The notes: a model not told the origin generated them from the sequence alone. DNA of 64,000 nt from Rhynchopus sp. YZ270_cl-10 (GCA_964035575.1 OZ037907.1:992001-1056000); one strand, 5' to 3'; counted from the first letter of the stretch, positions 20,925-31,935 are shown. Program-made: numbers and translations.

Positions 20925-22110
20925 GGTGGGGGCAAAACCCCTATTTTTTTGAGGCATTTTGACTTTTTTGGACTTCCGCGCAAAGTACGTACAAACCACC
21001 CCTCATACCCACCCAGAAATGGGTCAGAAACACCCTGTGACCCGAAAATCCATGCTAAGGGCGACTCAGAATATGAAAAAATGCAAAAAAATAGTGAAAA
21101 AGTGGCCTTTTGACGGTTTTGGCCATGTTGGGTAAAATGGCCATTTTTGGACAAAAAAATCAAAAAAACAGCAAAATTTCGACGTCATGACAGCTGCTTG
21201 GGCACAAACCTACCCCAGGGAGGTCCTGTGAGTCCATTCCGACCTGTTTTGGACACTTTAGGTACTTTTTTTGGCCGTTTTTTGGTGTTTTTAGGTCAAA
21301 AAATACCCTGGACTTTACCCTGGACGTCCCTGGGCCGCGACTTGCGCCCTGCTTTTGGACCCACTCTGGGCCAAAAAATGGGTGAAAACCCCCGAAAAAG
21401 CACTCCGGGAACCCAGATAGTTCCAAATATCCACCAGAAACCCACCCAAACACCTCAAAAACATGCCAGAAAAATATTTTCAAAAACACACTTTTTCAAA
21501 TAAGTCATTATGGAACCTGCCCAGATGAACTTTTTGAAAAAAGTGTGTTTTTGAAAATATTTTTCTGGCATGTTTTTGAGGTGTTTGGGTGGGTTTCTGG
21601 TGGATATTTGGAACTATCTGGGTTCCCGGAGTGCTTTTTCGGGGGTTTTCACCCATTTTTTGGCCCAGAGTGGGTCCAAAAGCAGGGCGCAAGTCGCGGC
21701 CCAGGGACGTCCAGGGTAAAGTCCAGGGTATTTTTTGACCTAAAAACACCAAAAAACGGCCAAAAAAAGTACCTAAAGTGTCCAAAACAGGTCGGAATGG
21801 ACTCACAGGACCTCCCTGGGGTAGGTTTGTGCCCAAGCAGCTGTCATGACGTCGAAATTTTGCTGTTTTTTTGATTTTTTTGTCCAAAAATGGCCATTTT
21901 ACCCAACATGGCCAAAACCGTCAAAAGGCCACTTTTTCACTATTTTTTTGCATTTTTTCATATTCTGAGTCGCCCTTAGCATGGATTTTCGGGTCACAGG
22001 GTGTTTCTGACCCATTTCTGGGTGGGTATGAGGGGTGGTTTGTGGGTACTTTGCGCGGAAGTCCAAAAAAGTCAAAATGCCTCACCCGTCCTGAAGGTTT
22101 TGCCCCCACC
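20925..22110. mobile_element. Foldback element 1 (1186 bp palindrome)
   Basis: Two arms of about 575 bp are near-perfect inverted copies, running inward from GGTGGGGGCAAAACC and its complement to a spacer of about 35 bp near 21500-21533. TA lies on both sides (20923-20924 and 22111-22112), and outside each TA is a C run. The long open frames in the arms mirror each other and show no domain, so I treat them as non-coding. TA flanks suggest a Tc1/mariner-like or other TA-targeting mechanism. The arms remain almost identical, so the element is young or its arms convert one another. Confidence 0.85.
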
Positions 22111-22127
22111 TACCCCCCCCCCCCCCC
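22111..22127. repeat. TA plus C run between the foldback elements
   Basis: About 15 Cs separate foldback 1 from the TA that began foldback 2. Similar C runs border the outer ends (to 20922, and from 26043). Confidence 0.7.
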
Positions 22128-22132
22128 TAGGG

Positions 22133-24846
22133 CAGTGCGCCTAGGAAACGGTCAACGTTTCCCAAAAGGAAACGTTGACGTTTCCCAGATTCTTGGGAAA
22201 CGTTGAGGAAACGCTAAAGAAACGTTGCAAGGGGTTTTCTTTAGTTAACACATAGTATTTGACAAAACGCTCAAGACCCTCGCGAAAAGTCGCACGTCTG
22301 TGTATCCCCTCCCCGCTTGTTTTCTCCTCTCTCTTTTCTCCCCCGTTCTCCGACGCTTTCTGCACTTCAGACAAACACATTTATACCGTAGATTTGCATA
22401 ATGCCCAAAAGGAAGGCGGATGACGCGTGGGACTACGTGAAGGTTGTGGAAGGTGCAGGGACAAAGCTCCGGAAGGTGGAGTGCACCTTTTGTGATAAGA
22501 AATTCTCAGTGTCGTCTGCGGGGAGGATCAAAGAACACCTCCTTGGGAAGGGGTCGTCAGTGACTGCGTGCTCCCCAAAAGACGACAAGAAGGATGAGTT
22601 TGAAATAGCAAAAGCGAAGTTGCAGAACACAGAGGCGAAGGTAACGCAGCAGAAGGACAACAAACAAACGTCGCTAGACCCCTTTCTCACACGCGTAACC
22701 ACCAAGATCGAAGCCATGCAGAGTATTAGGGACTTCTTCTACGAAGAGTGCATTCCCTTCCGGAAAGCAAAGAGCCGCTCATTCATGACGTTAGTCATGA
22801 TGTTGTCGCGGATGTCTCAATCTGAGGCATCCGAGTTCAAGCCGCCATCCCCCGACGACCTTGCAGGCGAACTACTGCAGGAGTACGTCGCAGAGATGGA
22901 CAAACTCTGCGAAAAGGGCATGCTTGCCGAAGCAAAGTTCGGGCTGTCGTTATTGTCGGACGGCTGGACTGATTGCAACGACAGGTCCATCTTTAACGGG
23001 ATCGTGAGTACGTCCACATCGACGTACTATGTAGATAACAAGACGAGCAAGAGAAAAACTATGGCCGCGATCGCAGACTATATCTGCTCCCTTCCTGTGC
23101 TTATCCCCGAGGAGGTAAGGTCGAAGCTGATACACATTTGTGTTGATGGGGCATGCAAGGAGGCCCTCCCCTTAATTCGAGCCCGGGTTGAGAAGGTGTT
23201 AACGTCTGTTTGTGTTCTCCACACCTATGATCTTCTTTTAGAAGATCTAGGTGACTCCTCCAAAGCGAGCACAAAGGAAGAATTCAAATTCTTCAATGAA
23301 GTCGTGCACAAAGCTACGGCGTTGGCGAAGTGGGTGAAGACACGCCAGCGCTTGGTCACACTTCTTGAGGAGAGGTCCGACAAGAGGCTGCTGCTACCTG
23401 TGGACACTCGCTTTGGAAGCTTTTTTATCATGATGCAACGGTTGCTGGACTTGAAAGGGCCGCTGCGTGAGATGTTTGCTGGTGAAGGCTTTGGCGAGTG
23501 GAAGGCTCAGCTAAGGAGTGCGGATGCGAAGGCCACAGCTACCGAATGGGCGTCGGTTGTGCTCCAGGACGCCTTCTGGAAGAAGCTGGAGGGGGCGTGG
23601 CACATTGGAGATGTGATCTTCACCGTGTTGAAGCGTTACGACAACGACGACGCGTCGGGGAACAGCGCTTCCGTGGAGTACGTGAAGGAGGGTTTCGCCG
23701 AGCTGAAGAAGAACATCGAAGCGCTACCCATAACTCAATTCCTCACGGCAGCACGTAAGCAAAAAATTGCAGACAGGGTGAACACCAGATGGAAATACGT
23801 TGCAGCCCCCATCCACAACGCGGCACATGCACTGTCACCAACATTCCGCCTGACAGCGAGGGATGACGATGAGTCTAAAGCAGGGCTGAAGGTATGTATG
23901 GCAGGTGACCTTCGCATAATCTGCTTTACTACAGGAGGCGCTGCTGCGGTATTATGATGAAGAGAAAGCACTGCAAGCTTTGGAAGAGTACGAAAACTGG
24001 AGCACGCAAAATTTCGGTGTACTAGAAGAAAAGGCGATCGCGTCGAAGTGGGGTGGACACAAGTGGTGGTCCATGTTCGGAGCAGAATGGCCTCTGCTCA
24101 AAGAGCTGGCAACAATCATGCTCGCTCAAACTTCATCTGTTGGTGCGGCTGAGAGAGGTTGGAGCTGCTACGGCGACGTAAAAACCAGGAAGCGCAATGG
24201 GTTGTCAGCCAGCACGGCTGACAAACTTACACGCATTCTGTACAACAAGAGGAACACGTCCACCACCCACGTCGTGGCCGGTTACTGGGAGCTTGACGAG
24301 GTGGTGCTAGGAGACGACAGTGTGGATGGAATCGAAGGATGATTTTTTTTTTGTTTTTTTTTGTTTTTTTTTACGTTCTTTGTTTTCATTGTGTTTTTTT
24401 CCTGTTGAAACTGCGCATTTTCAACACCTACTTTTTTGTCTTTGTTGGTATCCAATAAAGAACCCCAGGTAGGTTGACCTCAAAAAAAAATCTCAGCGAC
24501 TTGTTTTTTCTTGGGTGGGGTTGTAACAATCTCAGCTTGGGCGGAGTGCAGTATCTGTCCTCAGATCAGTTTGGAAGCCATCCCGACATCTTTTATGATG
24601 TCCCAACTGAGTATTGTCACCACTCATGTACAATTTTTTGTGATGTTGTTCCTGTTGTGACGCTGTGGTGATAAAGACATCGTCGCGGGGGGTTTTTTTT
24701 TGTTTTCCCCGTTTCCCTTCACGTTTCCCAAAACCACGTTTCGTAACGTTTCCAACAAAGAAACGCCAACGTTTCCCGTTTCCCAACGTTTCCGTTTCCC
24801 AGTTTTTTGGGAAACGTGCGTTTCCCCACGTTTCCTAAAAGCACTG
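22133..24846 (+). mobile_element. hAT DNA transposon, intact-looking
   Basis: 2714 bp with termini CAGTGC.../...GCACTG and an 8-bp target duplication CCCTAGGG at 22125-22132 and 24847-24854. Inverted termini read CAGTGCgccTAGGAAACG and CAGTGCtttTAGGAAACG. Both subterminal regions are packed with AACGTTTCC and GGAAACGTT boxes, likely transposase-binding sites. It carries one complete transposase gene on the + strand. Removing it and one duplication restores C run - TA - foldback 2 exactly. Confidence 0.92.
22401..24342 (+). CDS. hAT transposase with BED zinc finger and one small intron
   Basis: Exon 1 22401-23891 and exon 2 23935-24342, split by a 43-bp GTATGT...ACAG intron; the spliced frame gives 632 residues. 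A BED-type zinc finger sits at residues about 10-60 (C28, C31, H46, C57). The middle is the DUF659/RNase-H-like catalytic core (LSLLSDGWTDCNDRS, LIHICVDGACKEALP). The C-terminus is the hAT dimerisation domain (KWWSMFGAEWPLLKELA, AERGWS, TRKRNGLSASTADKL). Length and domain order are normal for the family and no stop interrupts the frame, so the enzyme may be active. The intron has the same splice signals as host genes. An AATAAA lies about 110 nt after the stop (24455). Confidence 0.93.
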
Positions 24847-24851
24847 CCCTA

Positions 24852-26040
24852 GGGGGTACGACTCCAGCCATTTTTTGCGCACGGAAAATTCATTTGGCAT
24901 TATCTGGTCATCTCCAAGGCAACTGCGGGTGAAAAACACCCTCAGAGTGGGTCACAGGGGGCCTGTGGGTCGAAAAACGACCCAGAAGCCACCCCAGAAT
25001 ACAAAAAAAATGGAAAAAAATAGTGAAAAAACGGCTTTTTTCACGTTTTGGCCACTTTGGGCAAAATAGCGATTTTTCGAGAAAAAAATCAAAAACCGGG
25101 ATATTTTTTGACATCACAAAGCCTCCTTTGGCACAAATATACCCCAAAAGTGGCCTGTGAGTCCATTCCAACCTGTTTTGGACATATTTGACACTTTTGG
25201 AAGTGTTTTTTTGGTGTTTTTAGGTCAAAAAAATGCCCAAGACGTCCCCAAGACATCCCCAAGACACTTTGCACACCCCCTGTTACGGTCATATTTTTTT
25301 CGTTTTTTTGCCTGAAACCCCCAAAATACCCCTCCCGGACCCCACATAGTCCCGAATATCCATCACACACCCACTCAGAGTGAGTAGAAGCACCCCAAAA
25401 AAAATATTTTTTAAAGCCCTAAAATTGTGCTTCAGTTTCGGCAGCATCCATGTTGAAGTTGAAGGGCTTTAAAAAATATTTTTTTTGGGGTGCTTCTACT
25501 CACTCTGAGTGGGTGTGTGATGGATATTCGGGACTATGTGGGGTCCGGGAGGGGTATTTTGGGGGTTTCAGGCAAAAAAACGAAAAAAATATGACCGTAA
25601 CAGGGGGTGTGCAAAGTGTCTTGGGGATGTCTTGGGGACGTCTTGGGCATTTTTTTGACCTAAAAACACCAAAAAAACACTTCCAAAAGTGTCAAATATG
25701 TCCAAAACAGGTTGGAATGGACTCACAGGCCACTTTTGGGGTATATTTGTGCCAAAGGAGGCTTTGTGATGTCAAAAAATATCCCGGTTTTTGATTTTTT
25801 TCTCGAAAAATCGCTATTTTGCCCAAAGTGGCCAAAACGTGAAAAAAGCCGTTTTTTCACTATTTTTTTCCATTTTTTTGTATTCTGGGGTGGCTTCTGG
25901 GTCGTTTTTCGACCCACAGGCCCCCTGTGACCCACTCTGAGGGTGTTTTTCACCCGCAGTTGCCTTGGAGATGGCCAGATAATGCCAAATGAATTTTCCG
26001 TGCGTTTGGTCCCAGCCAAAATGGCTGGAGTCGTATCCCC
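24852..26040. mobile_element. Foldback element 2 (1189 bp palindrome)
   Basis: Built like foldback 1: arms of about 570 bp beginning GGGGGTACGACTCCAGCC, TA at 24850-24851 and 26041-26042, and a short centre near 25430-25455. The inner parts of the arms match foldback 1 with divergence (GTGAGTCCATTCC, CCTGTTTTGGACA, GGTGTTTTTAGGTC), while the outer ends differ. They are two members of one family, of different age or subfamily. Confidence 0.85.
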
Positions 26041-26361
26041 TACCCCCCCCCCCCCCCTCCACCACAGCACAGAACATAGGGGGGAGTTATCAAAAACACC
26101 ACCCCTTCCCCCACACAACAACAAAACACCCCATCCCCCCCTTCCCCACACACACACACACACACACTACGCCACGTCCCAAGACCGCAACCTCCTGAGG
26201 GCATAGAGTAGTCCTTTCCCCCCCCTCTCCCTCTCTCCCCCTACGGAGTGCCCTTTGTTTTAAATAAGGAGAATTTTATTTTTCCTACCTATTTAAAAAA
26301 AAATATATAAAAACCCCTCCCCCCCTCTCCCTCTCCCTCCCCCCCTCTCTTCTCTTCCAAG
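26041..26361. other. C-rich spacer and kinase leader
   Basis: A C run, a (CA)n microsatellite at about 26149-26167, and a long C/T run from 26310 that ends TCTTCCAAG directly before the kinase ATG. It is a very good trans-splice or intron acceptor. Confidence 0.6.
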
Positions 26362-28396
26362 ATGGAACGTTTTGAGCGTATTGACAAGCTAGGAGAAGGT
26401 GGGCAGGGGAAAGTGTACAAGGTTCGCAAAAAGGAGACCGGAGAAATAGTAGTGCTAAAGATGATAAACTGCAGCGATCCTACCTTTGCAACGCTTGCGG
26501 AGAGGGAGATTGAGGTGATGAAGGCATGTGTACATCCCCATATCATCCGATTTGAGGAAAGCTTCCGGCATTCGGGGAAGTCAGGGTCGTGGGTTTGCTT
26601 GGTTATGCAGTACTGTGCTGGGGGAGATCTTTTTACGAAGTTCAAAAACGCAGTGCAAGACAAAAAGAAGTTCGAAGAGCGACAGCTCATCTCCTGGATC
26701 TGCCAAATCGCTTCGGGTCTGCAATACATGCACGAAAAGGATCTCTGGCACAGAGACGTCAAAGCTGCAAACGTTCTCTTCGACGCTGACGGCGTTATCA
26801 AACTAGGCGATTTCGGTCTCTCCTCCTCATACTCCCCGCAGGGTCACAAAACTGTCGTAGGAACACCTTTTTACTTTGCACCAGAGATCATGCTGAACCA
26901 ACAGTACACTAATAAAGTGGACATCTGGAATTTGGGTGTAGTGATGTTGGAGTTGATGACGTTCAAGCAGATCCCTGTCAACGTGGAGGTGCTGCGGAAC
27001 GATCATATGCAGCAGAAGATTATGCAGTCGGTCATTAAAGAGGGGTATTCGAAAAAGCTGTCGCTTCTGGTGACTAGCATGCTTGGGAAGCTTCCGGATG
27101 ACCGGCCCTCTGCGAGAGAGATCCTGCAACAGCTTTCCAATGAGGACGACGGCGTCGTCGAAGGGTCGGCACGTGAATTTGGACACAGCGAGGCGTTGTT
27201 GAGGGAGACGCTCGCGACGCATCCACTCTTCGCAAAGAACGCAAAGAAGACTGTAGATACCGGACGCAGAGGAGGAGAACGCGAAAAGGCGGTCGCAAAG
27301 ACACCCGATGTGCGGAAAGAGGATATTTCACAGAAGCGCCGGGCGACTGCTGCGGAGGTGGACATTCAGAGGATGGTGCAGCAGGATGACGACCGCACTT
27401 CGGTTAGCTATCTTGCGGGGCACTATGACAGGATGGGGGGAAAGTCTCCAGGGACAAGACAGCAGCAGCAGCAGCAACAACAGCAGCAACAACAACAGCA
27501 ACAACAACAGCAGCAGTGGGGCCAGGCACGGAGTCCAATTACCCCACACAACCGCGAAGGCGGCACCTTCCCAAACTCCTCAACAAACAGCGACCGCAAC
27601 AGCGGTGGCGGCGTACACCAGACCCAAGGCAGCACCCCCGGTGTCGGCTCGCCATACGCGAAGAACACACCACCCGCGCATGAGCGTATGACTGCACGCT
27701 CACCCACAAGCCCCATCGCCTCGCCAAGGATGTTCCAGCAGCAGGCACCACAGCAGACACACCGCAGAGCAACCGTGCCAGCGATAGTGCCCGCAGTGGG
27801 ATGGCCACACCACCCGCGATCACCACGTATGTCCCAGATTGGCGTTATTTTGTTCAACAAAAGAATATGAAATAATGATGTGATTCATTTGGGTTTCTTG
27901 AAGCAAAGTGATTAAAAAATAGACTTTTTTCGAAGGTGAACCAATAATAGGACGACATGCGGTGTTAACCTGTTTGATGGGGATGTGCGAACCCTTTGTA
28001 TTTAATGTAATAACCATTCCGTTTCTATTGTAATTGAAAAAAATCACAGTGACCACGGAAGGGATGGAGGGGAGTGGCGGGTCTGGCTCTGGCGGCAGCA
28101 GCGATCACCAGATGAACGGCGTCCTGCAAGGCGACCATGCTGTACACGCGTGGTCCCCGAAGGCTGGTGTCCGCCAGGGACACGTGGCGCAGCAGGCACA
28201 TCAGTACCAGCAGCACAGCCCCCACCATAGCCCGCACCAGCACAACGGTGCGAACGGGCCAGGTGGCTTATACCCAGTACACCAGCACCCACCCCCAGGG
28301 GGCCGACAAGTAGGCAGAGGGCTGGATCAAAGCGACCTTCGCCAGGTCCAGAACCAATTGCAAATGCTGCAACAGCAGCAGCTCGGGTTGAGGTAA
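26362..28396 (+). CDS. NEK-like serine/threonine kinase with polyQ tail
   Basis: Exons 26362-27826 and 28050-28396 (GTATGT...CACAG, frame kept), about 603 residues. The kinase domain spans about 4-265: glycine loop GEGGQGKV (11-18), K33 in VVLKMI, HRDVKAANVL with catalytic D132, DFG at 150-152, TPFYFAPE in the activation segment, and DIWNLGVVMLE. The architecture, a short N-terminus then the catalytic domain then a long disordered tail, fits NEK or a related eukaryotic kinase. These act on microtubule, flagellar or cell-cycle targets. The tail has a CAG/CAA tract coding about 19 Gln (27462-27516), more Gln/His/Pro, and SP/TP sites. The intron holds a family B hairpin. The ATG directly follows an AG acceptor, which fixes the start. 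Confidence 0.88.
27462..27516 (+). repeat. CAG/CAA trinucleotide tract
   Basis: About 19 mixed CAG and CAA codons, encoding polyglutamine in the kinase tail. Confidence 0.9.
27843..27882 (+). repeat. Family B hairpin in the kinase intron
   Basis: Stem TTTTG / CAAAA with loop TTCAA (27848-27862), then GAATATGAAATAATGATG. The stem begins about 20 nt after the 5' splice site. Confidence 0.7.
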
Positions 28397-28910
28397 ACCA
28401 CAAACAAACACTTTGAGGGACTGGAGACACTCCCAAGGTGGGTATTGTGACACAGCGTAGTGGAAGAAAAAAAAATAACTGTCTGTACAGCAGTACCAAC
28501 ACGATTATCAAAAAAAACAAAGAAAGCGGTGTTCACTTTGCTGCATATTTACCTCACCCTAGACAGAAGGGGAACCCCCCCGGCCTATTCCAAGAAAACG
28601 TTAAGAGGTCCGCGGCATTTCATTGAACACAGCTGCTGAACACGGGACAAGACAGTTGCCAACTGAGCACACTGGCAGCTAGACTGTATTCAGATTTCTA
28701 TACGATCAAAAAAAAAAGGGAGAGAGATGAGCGAACCCCCACCTCATCTGTGAATCTACCAAAAAAGGAGGCAAAAAACAAAACAAAAACAAAAACTCCC
28801 CAAAAAAGCAGAGAAATAATTATGCCTCTTTTTTTTGGTTTTTTTTTTTTGTTATCCGGTATATCGTTACGTTACTTCTTTACCCCAAAAACCCCCTCTT
28901 TTTTTTGATG

Positions 28911-28955
28911 TGACATGCACGAGAGGCATTTCCATCTTGCATTTTTTTTTCCTGT
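28911..28955 (+). repeat. Family A hairpin with a different stem
   Basis: Stem ATGC / GCAT encloses the exact loop ACGAGAG (28919-28925), followed by TTCCATCTTGC and nine Ts. The loop and CATCTT are kept while the stem is new. Confidence 0.65.
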
Positions 28956-29417
28956 CTCTCTTCTAGGGCTTCCCCTGCCTTCATCCCATACCCCAAAACC
29001 CCCCCTTTTTTTTCTTTTTTTCTTTTTCGTTAGTTTGTATTAATATTTGTTATATGTCTTACCATTGCGTTCTTTTCTCCCCCAATTCGTGACTCAGTTT
29101 TTTATTTTTTATTTTTTTTTTAGGGGCCGTTTTTTTTTGAGGGGGGTTACCAAATTCCCCATGGGAGAAAGAGTGGAAAAGAAAAAGAAAAAGAAAAAAA
29201 TGGGGGGAAAAAAGGAGCAAGGGAAGACGCCTTCGGTTTTCTTGTTCACCATTCCCCCCCTCTTCCCCCTTTATTTTTTCTATCTTTCTTTCCCCCTCTT
29301 TCCCTCCCCGAAGCCCGTAGCGGTTTATGTATGAGAGCACTTTTGATTATTTTTTTGTGAGAGCGCTTTTATTGTTGTTCTTTCTTCTTTATGTGAAAAA
29401 AGATGTGTCTTTTTTTT

Positions 29418-29475
29418 TTGTGATGCACTGTCACGAGAGGGCTTTGTATTTCAAGTCAACCTTTTTTTTTTTGTG
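29418..29475 (+). repeat. Family E motif
   Basis: GATGCACTGTCACGAGAGGG, CTTTGTATTTCAAGTCAACC then a T run. Confidence 0.65.
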
Positions 29476-29739
29476 TCCCGTTTTCGTGAGAATGTGAGAG
29501 TGTGCCCCTTACGTATGGAAGGTGTAGGGATTTTGTCTCAGGTCATATTGTCAACCCTTCCGTTCATTTTTTTTTTGCATGGCAGTGTGTTGCCCCACCC
29601 CACCCCCCTCTACTCTCAGCTAAAGATAGAAAACCAGTTTGTCTGCCCTTTAGTCAGGACAAAGACACAAATTAGTAGCCCCCCCCCTAGTATTTTTTTC
29701 TTTGGAAATATAAAATATTACATCCCTTAAAAGCATCTA

Positions 29740-30247
29740 TGGTGCTTCCCGGGGGGTGTGCATTTCACAAATTTTCACAAAATGTGACAAGTTTTCACAA
29801 ATTTTCACAACACGAAAACCGCTACAGAATTGTGAAGGCTGGTGAAAAGTGGTGAAAAATTGTGAAAAATTGTGAAAAAATGTGAAAAGTTGTGAATAGT
29901 TGTGAAAAGTTGTGAATTGATTTTTATTTTTTTTGTGTGCTTTTTTTTTGGGCGGGGTGGTGACCCACCCATTGAGGGGTACGCTGGGATTCACAAGATA
30001 GAACGTGATGTGGTGTACCTGTGTACCTGTGTACCTGTGTACTGTGTGATGTGCGGAAATGACGAGAACTTGTCCATTTCGGCAAATTGACCCCACCACT
30101 GGCCGTACGGATTCCGGAAATGCAAATGCCGGCGTTTAAGAGCTTCACCAACGAGAGAAAAAAGGGTAGTGAAAAGTTGTGAATAGTTGTGAAAAGTTGT
30201 GAATTGAATTGAAAATTTGTGAAATGCATACCCCCCGGGAAGCACCA
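29740..30247. mobile_element. 508-bp TIR element with 5-bp target duplication
   Basis: ATCTA flanks it at 29735-29739 and 30248-30252. Terminal inverted repeats of about 36 bp begin TGGTGCTTCCCGGGGGGT. Inside are tandem 10-12-bp units of the form TTGTGAAAAG on both sides and a small TGTACC repeat at about 30013. No coding capacity is seen; it looks non-autonomous. Confidence 0.8.
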
Positions 30248-30942
30248 ATCTACTTGATTTTTTTTGAAAAATTTGGCGGAGTTTAGTGGAGATTAAACCA
30301 AACTTTACCAAAATTTCAGGGGGAAAAAATCAGGTCATGCGGTTTTCTCACCTTTTTTTTTGTTCTTTCTTTGCTTCAAAAGGGCTCCTTGCCATTTTTT
30401 GGACAAAATACCAGTTCATCCCCCCCCAAAAAATAGCAATGTGTACAGTAACACTGCACACCCTGTGTATGTGTGCGCTCCCCTTCACCACTCTCAAAAA
30501 ATGCCCCCAGAGTTTGTAGTGGTCGAATTTGAGTGGAAGATGTGTGAAATCTCTGTTCAGTTGTTTTTGCTTTTTTTGTTTTGTGCCTGCACCCAAGAAG
30601 TGTCAAATCAAGGTACGTTGTCAACTTCACTTTTTGTGCCTGTAATGTGATTACCATGCTACAAATTTGAGCATTTTTTTTATTTTCATTTCCTTTGCAA
30701 TTTGTAATGCGAAAACCAAAAAAGAATAGGTGTGGACACGTCTTCAGAGAGGTGTCAAACACAATATATAAGAAAAAAAAAAATATATATTACCAAGGGT
30801 CGGCTAGAGACCTTTGCGTGAATAAAGAGTGCCGTCTCGGGTGACCTGCACTCAAACATGTTAGTCAATTTATTTTTTTTCAAAAATAAGCCCAAAAAAT
30901 AATGTACGGGAGACATAGGGAATTGCTTTCGGCAGCGTTTCA

Positions 30943-30980
30943 GGTGGCTAAGTAAGAGAGGCTTAGGATTATCTGACCAA
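30943..30980 (+). repeat. Family A hairpin
   Basis: CTAAGT / GCTTAG with loop AAGAGAG; a G-T wobble replaces one pair. GATTATCTGACC follows. Confidence 0.6.
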
Positions 30981-31182
30981 AGCTCCCTCTTACAAGAGGG
31001 AAAATACCAAAAGTACAAACCTGAGGCTGTTTTTGACACAATTTTTTGTTGCTTTTTTCCCCCCATAAAATTTTACTGTATGATGAAAGTGAAGGCGTAT
31101 TTAGTGTGTCAGTTACACTAAACCAACAGGTTATCAAAAAAAAAAAGTGTTCATCACGCGGTTACGTAAAAGCGTTTTGTAT

Positions 31183-31235
31183 AATGGAGTTCATCCTCGG
31201 GTGTCTACACTAATACAACCAAGTTTTCAAAGAAG
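31183..31235 (+). repeat. Family D motif, short variant
   Basis: ATGGAGTTCATCCTCGGG, TGTCTACACTAATACAACC then AAGTTTTCAAAG. Confidence 0.6.
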
Positions 31236-31384
31236 AAAAAAACGAACACGGCATGTCCTATTTTTGTTAAACAAAAAACAGCTCCCCATCGTCACTAGAT
31301 TTACTCCTGCTCCACCGTCCCCCTTTTACGATGAACCTACGCACGAGGCGTCCGTTCATCTGACAACCCTTTTTATTTAGATAT

Positions 31385-31445
31385 GTGTGTTTGATAACTA
31401 ATAGGGGGTAATTCTTGCGCAAGAACATGGCCCCAATGTGTTTGT
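31385..31445 (+). repeat. Family G hairpin, copy 2
   Basis: Same TGTTTGATAACTAATAGGGG lead as the copy in the proteasome intron. Perfect TTCTTG-CG-CAAGAA palindrome at 31412-31425, then CATGGCCCCAATGTGT. Confidence 0.75.
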
Positions 31446-31457
31446 GTGGTTGAAAGC

Positions 31458-31510
31458 AGTTGTGTGGGTAGTTCCCTAAGAGGGAACATTGCCCAATGTG
31501 TGTATGTCGT
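31458..31510 (+). repeat. Family G hairpin, copy 3
   Basis: New stem GTTCCCT / AGGGAAC with loop AAG (31471-31487), then ATTGCCCAATGTGTGTATG. Confidence 0.7.
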
Positions 31511-31552
31511 GGTTAAAATTAGTTTTTTTTTAAGGGGGGGTACGTGCAGGAT

Positions 31553-31595
31553 ATGTGTGTTGTGCACGAGAGACCGCAACCATCTTTCAAATTTT
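31553..31595 (+). repeat. Family A hairpin with a different stem
   Basis: Loop ACGAGAG at 31566-31572; GTTG and CAAC can pair around it; CATCTT at 31581-31586 follows. Confidence 0.5.
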
Positions 31596-31935
31596 CTGTT
31601 CTTCTTTTTAAAGATGTGGGTGAGGCTTCATCTTACAAAAAAAAATTTTTTTTTTTCTGTTTTGTTTTGAAAGCAGAGATGGAGATAGATTTGGGATTTT
31701 CAAAAAAGACCCGGTTTGACCCGGTCTGAGCTTTTTGGGGTCAAAAAAAAATTTTTTCGCGCTGCGCGCGAAAATGACACTGCACGTGCGACCTGGTTGT
31801 TACACTTCTTTGGCGGGGAACTTGCGCAACAGCGTTTGTGCCTTGATGAAGGGGAGTAGGGTCCATGTTCCCCCTTTGTGCAGCACACCGAACTTCACGC
31901 ACTCGGCAAAAGTGGATTTCTCGGCGGTCATGGCC

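Larger units (their letters stand above)
28397..29734. other. Spacer with repeats, no gene seen
   Basis: Homopolymer-rich DNA with one family A and one family E motif. Confidence 0.6.

Noticed and set aside
21147-21887. Mirror-image ORFs of 110-135 residues in foldback 1
   Set aside because: They exist only because the arms are inverted copies; codon composition is poor and no domain is visible.
25089-25794. ORFs in foldback 2 arms
   Set aside because: Same reason; identical peptides on both strands reflect the palindrome.
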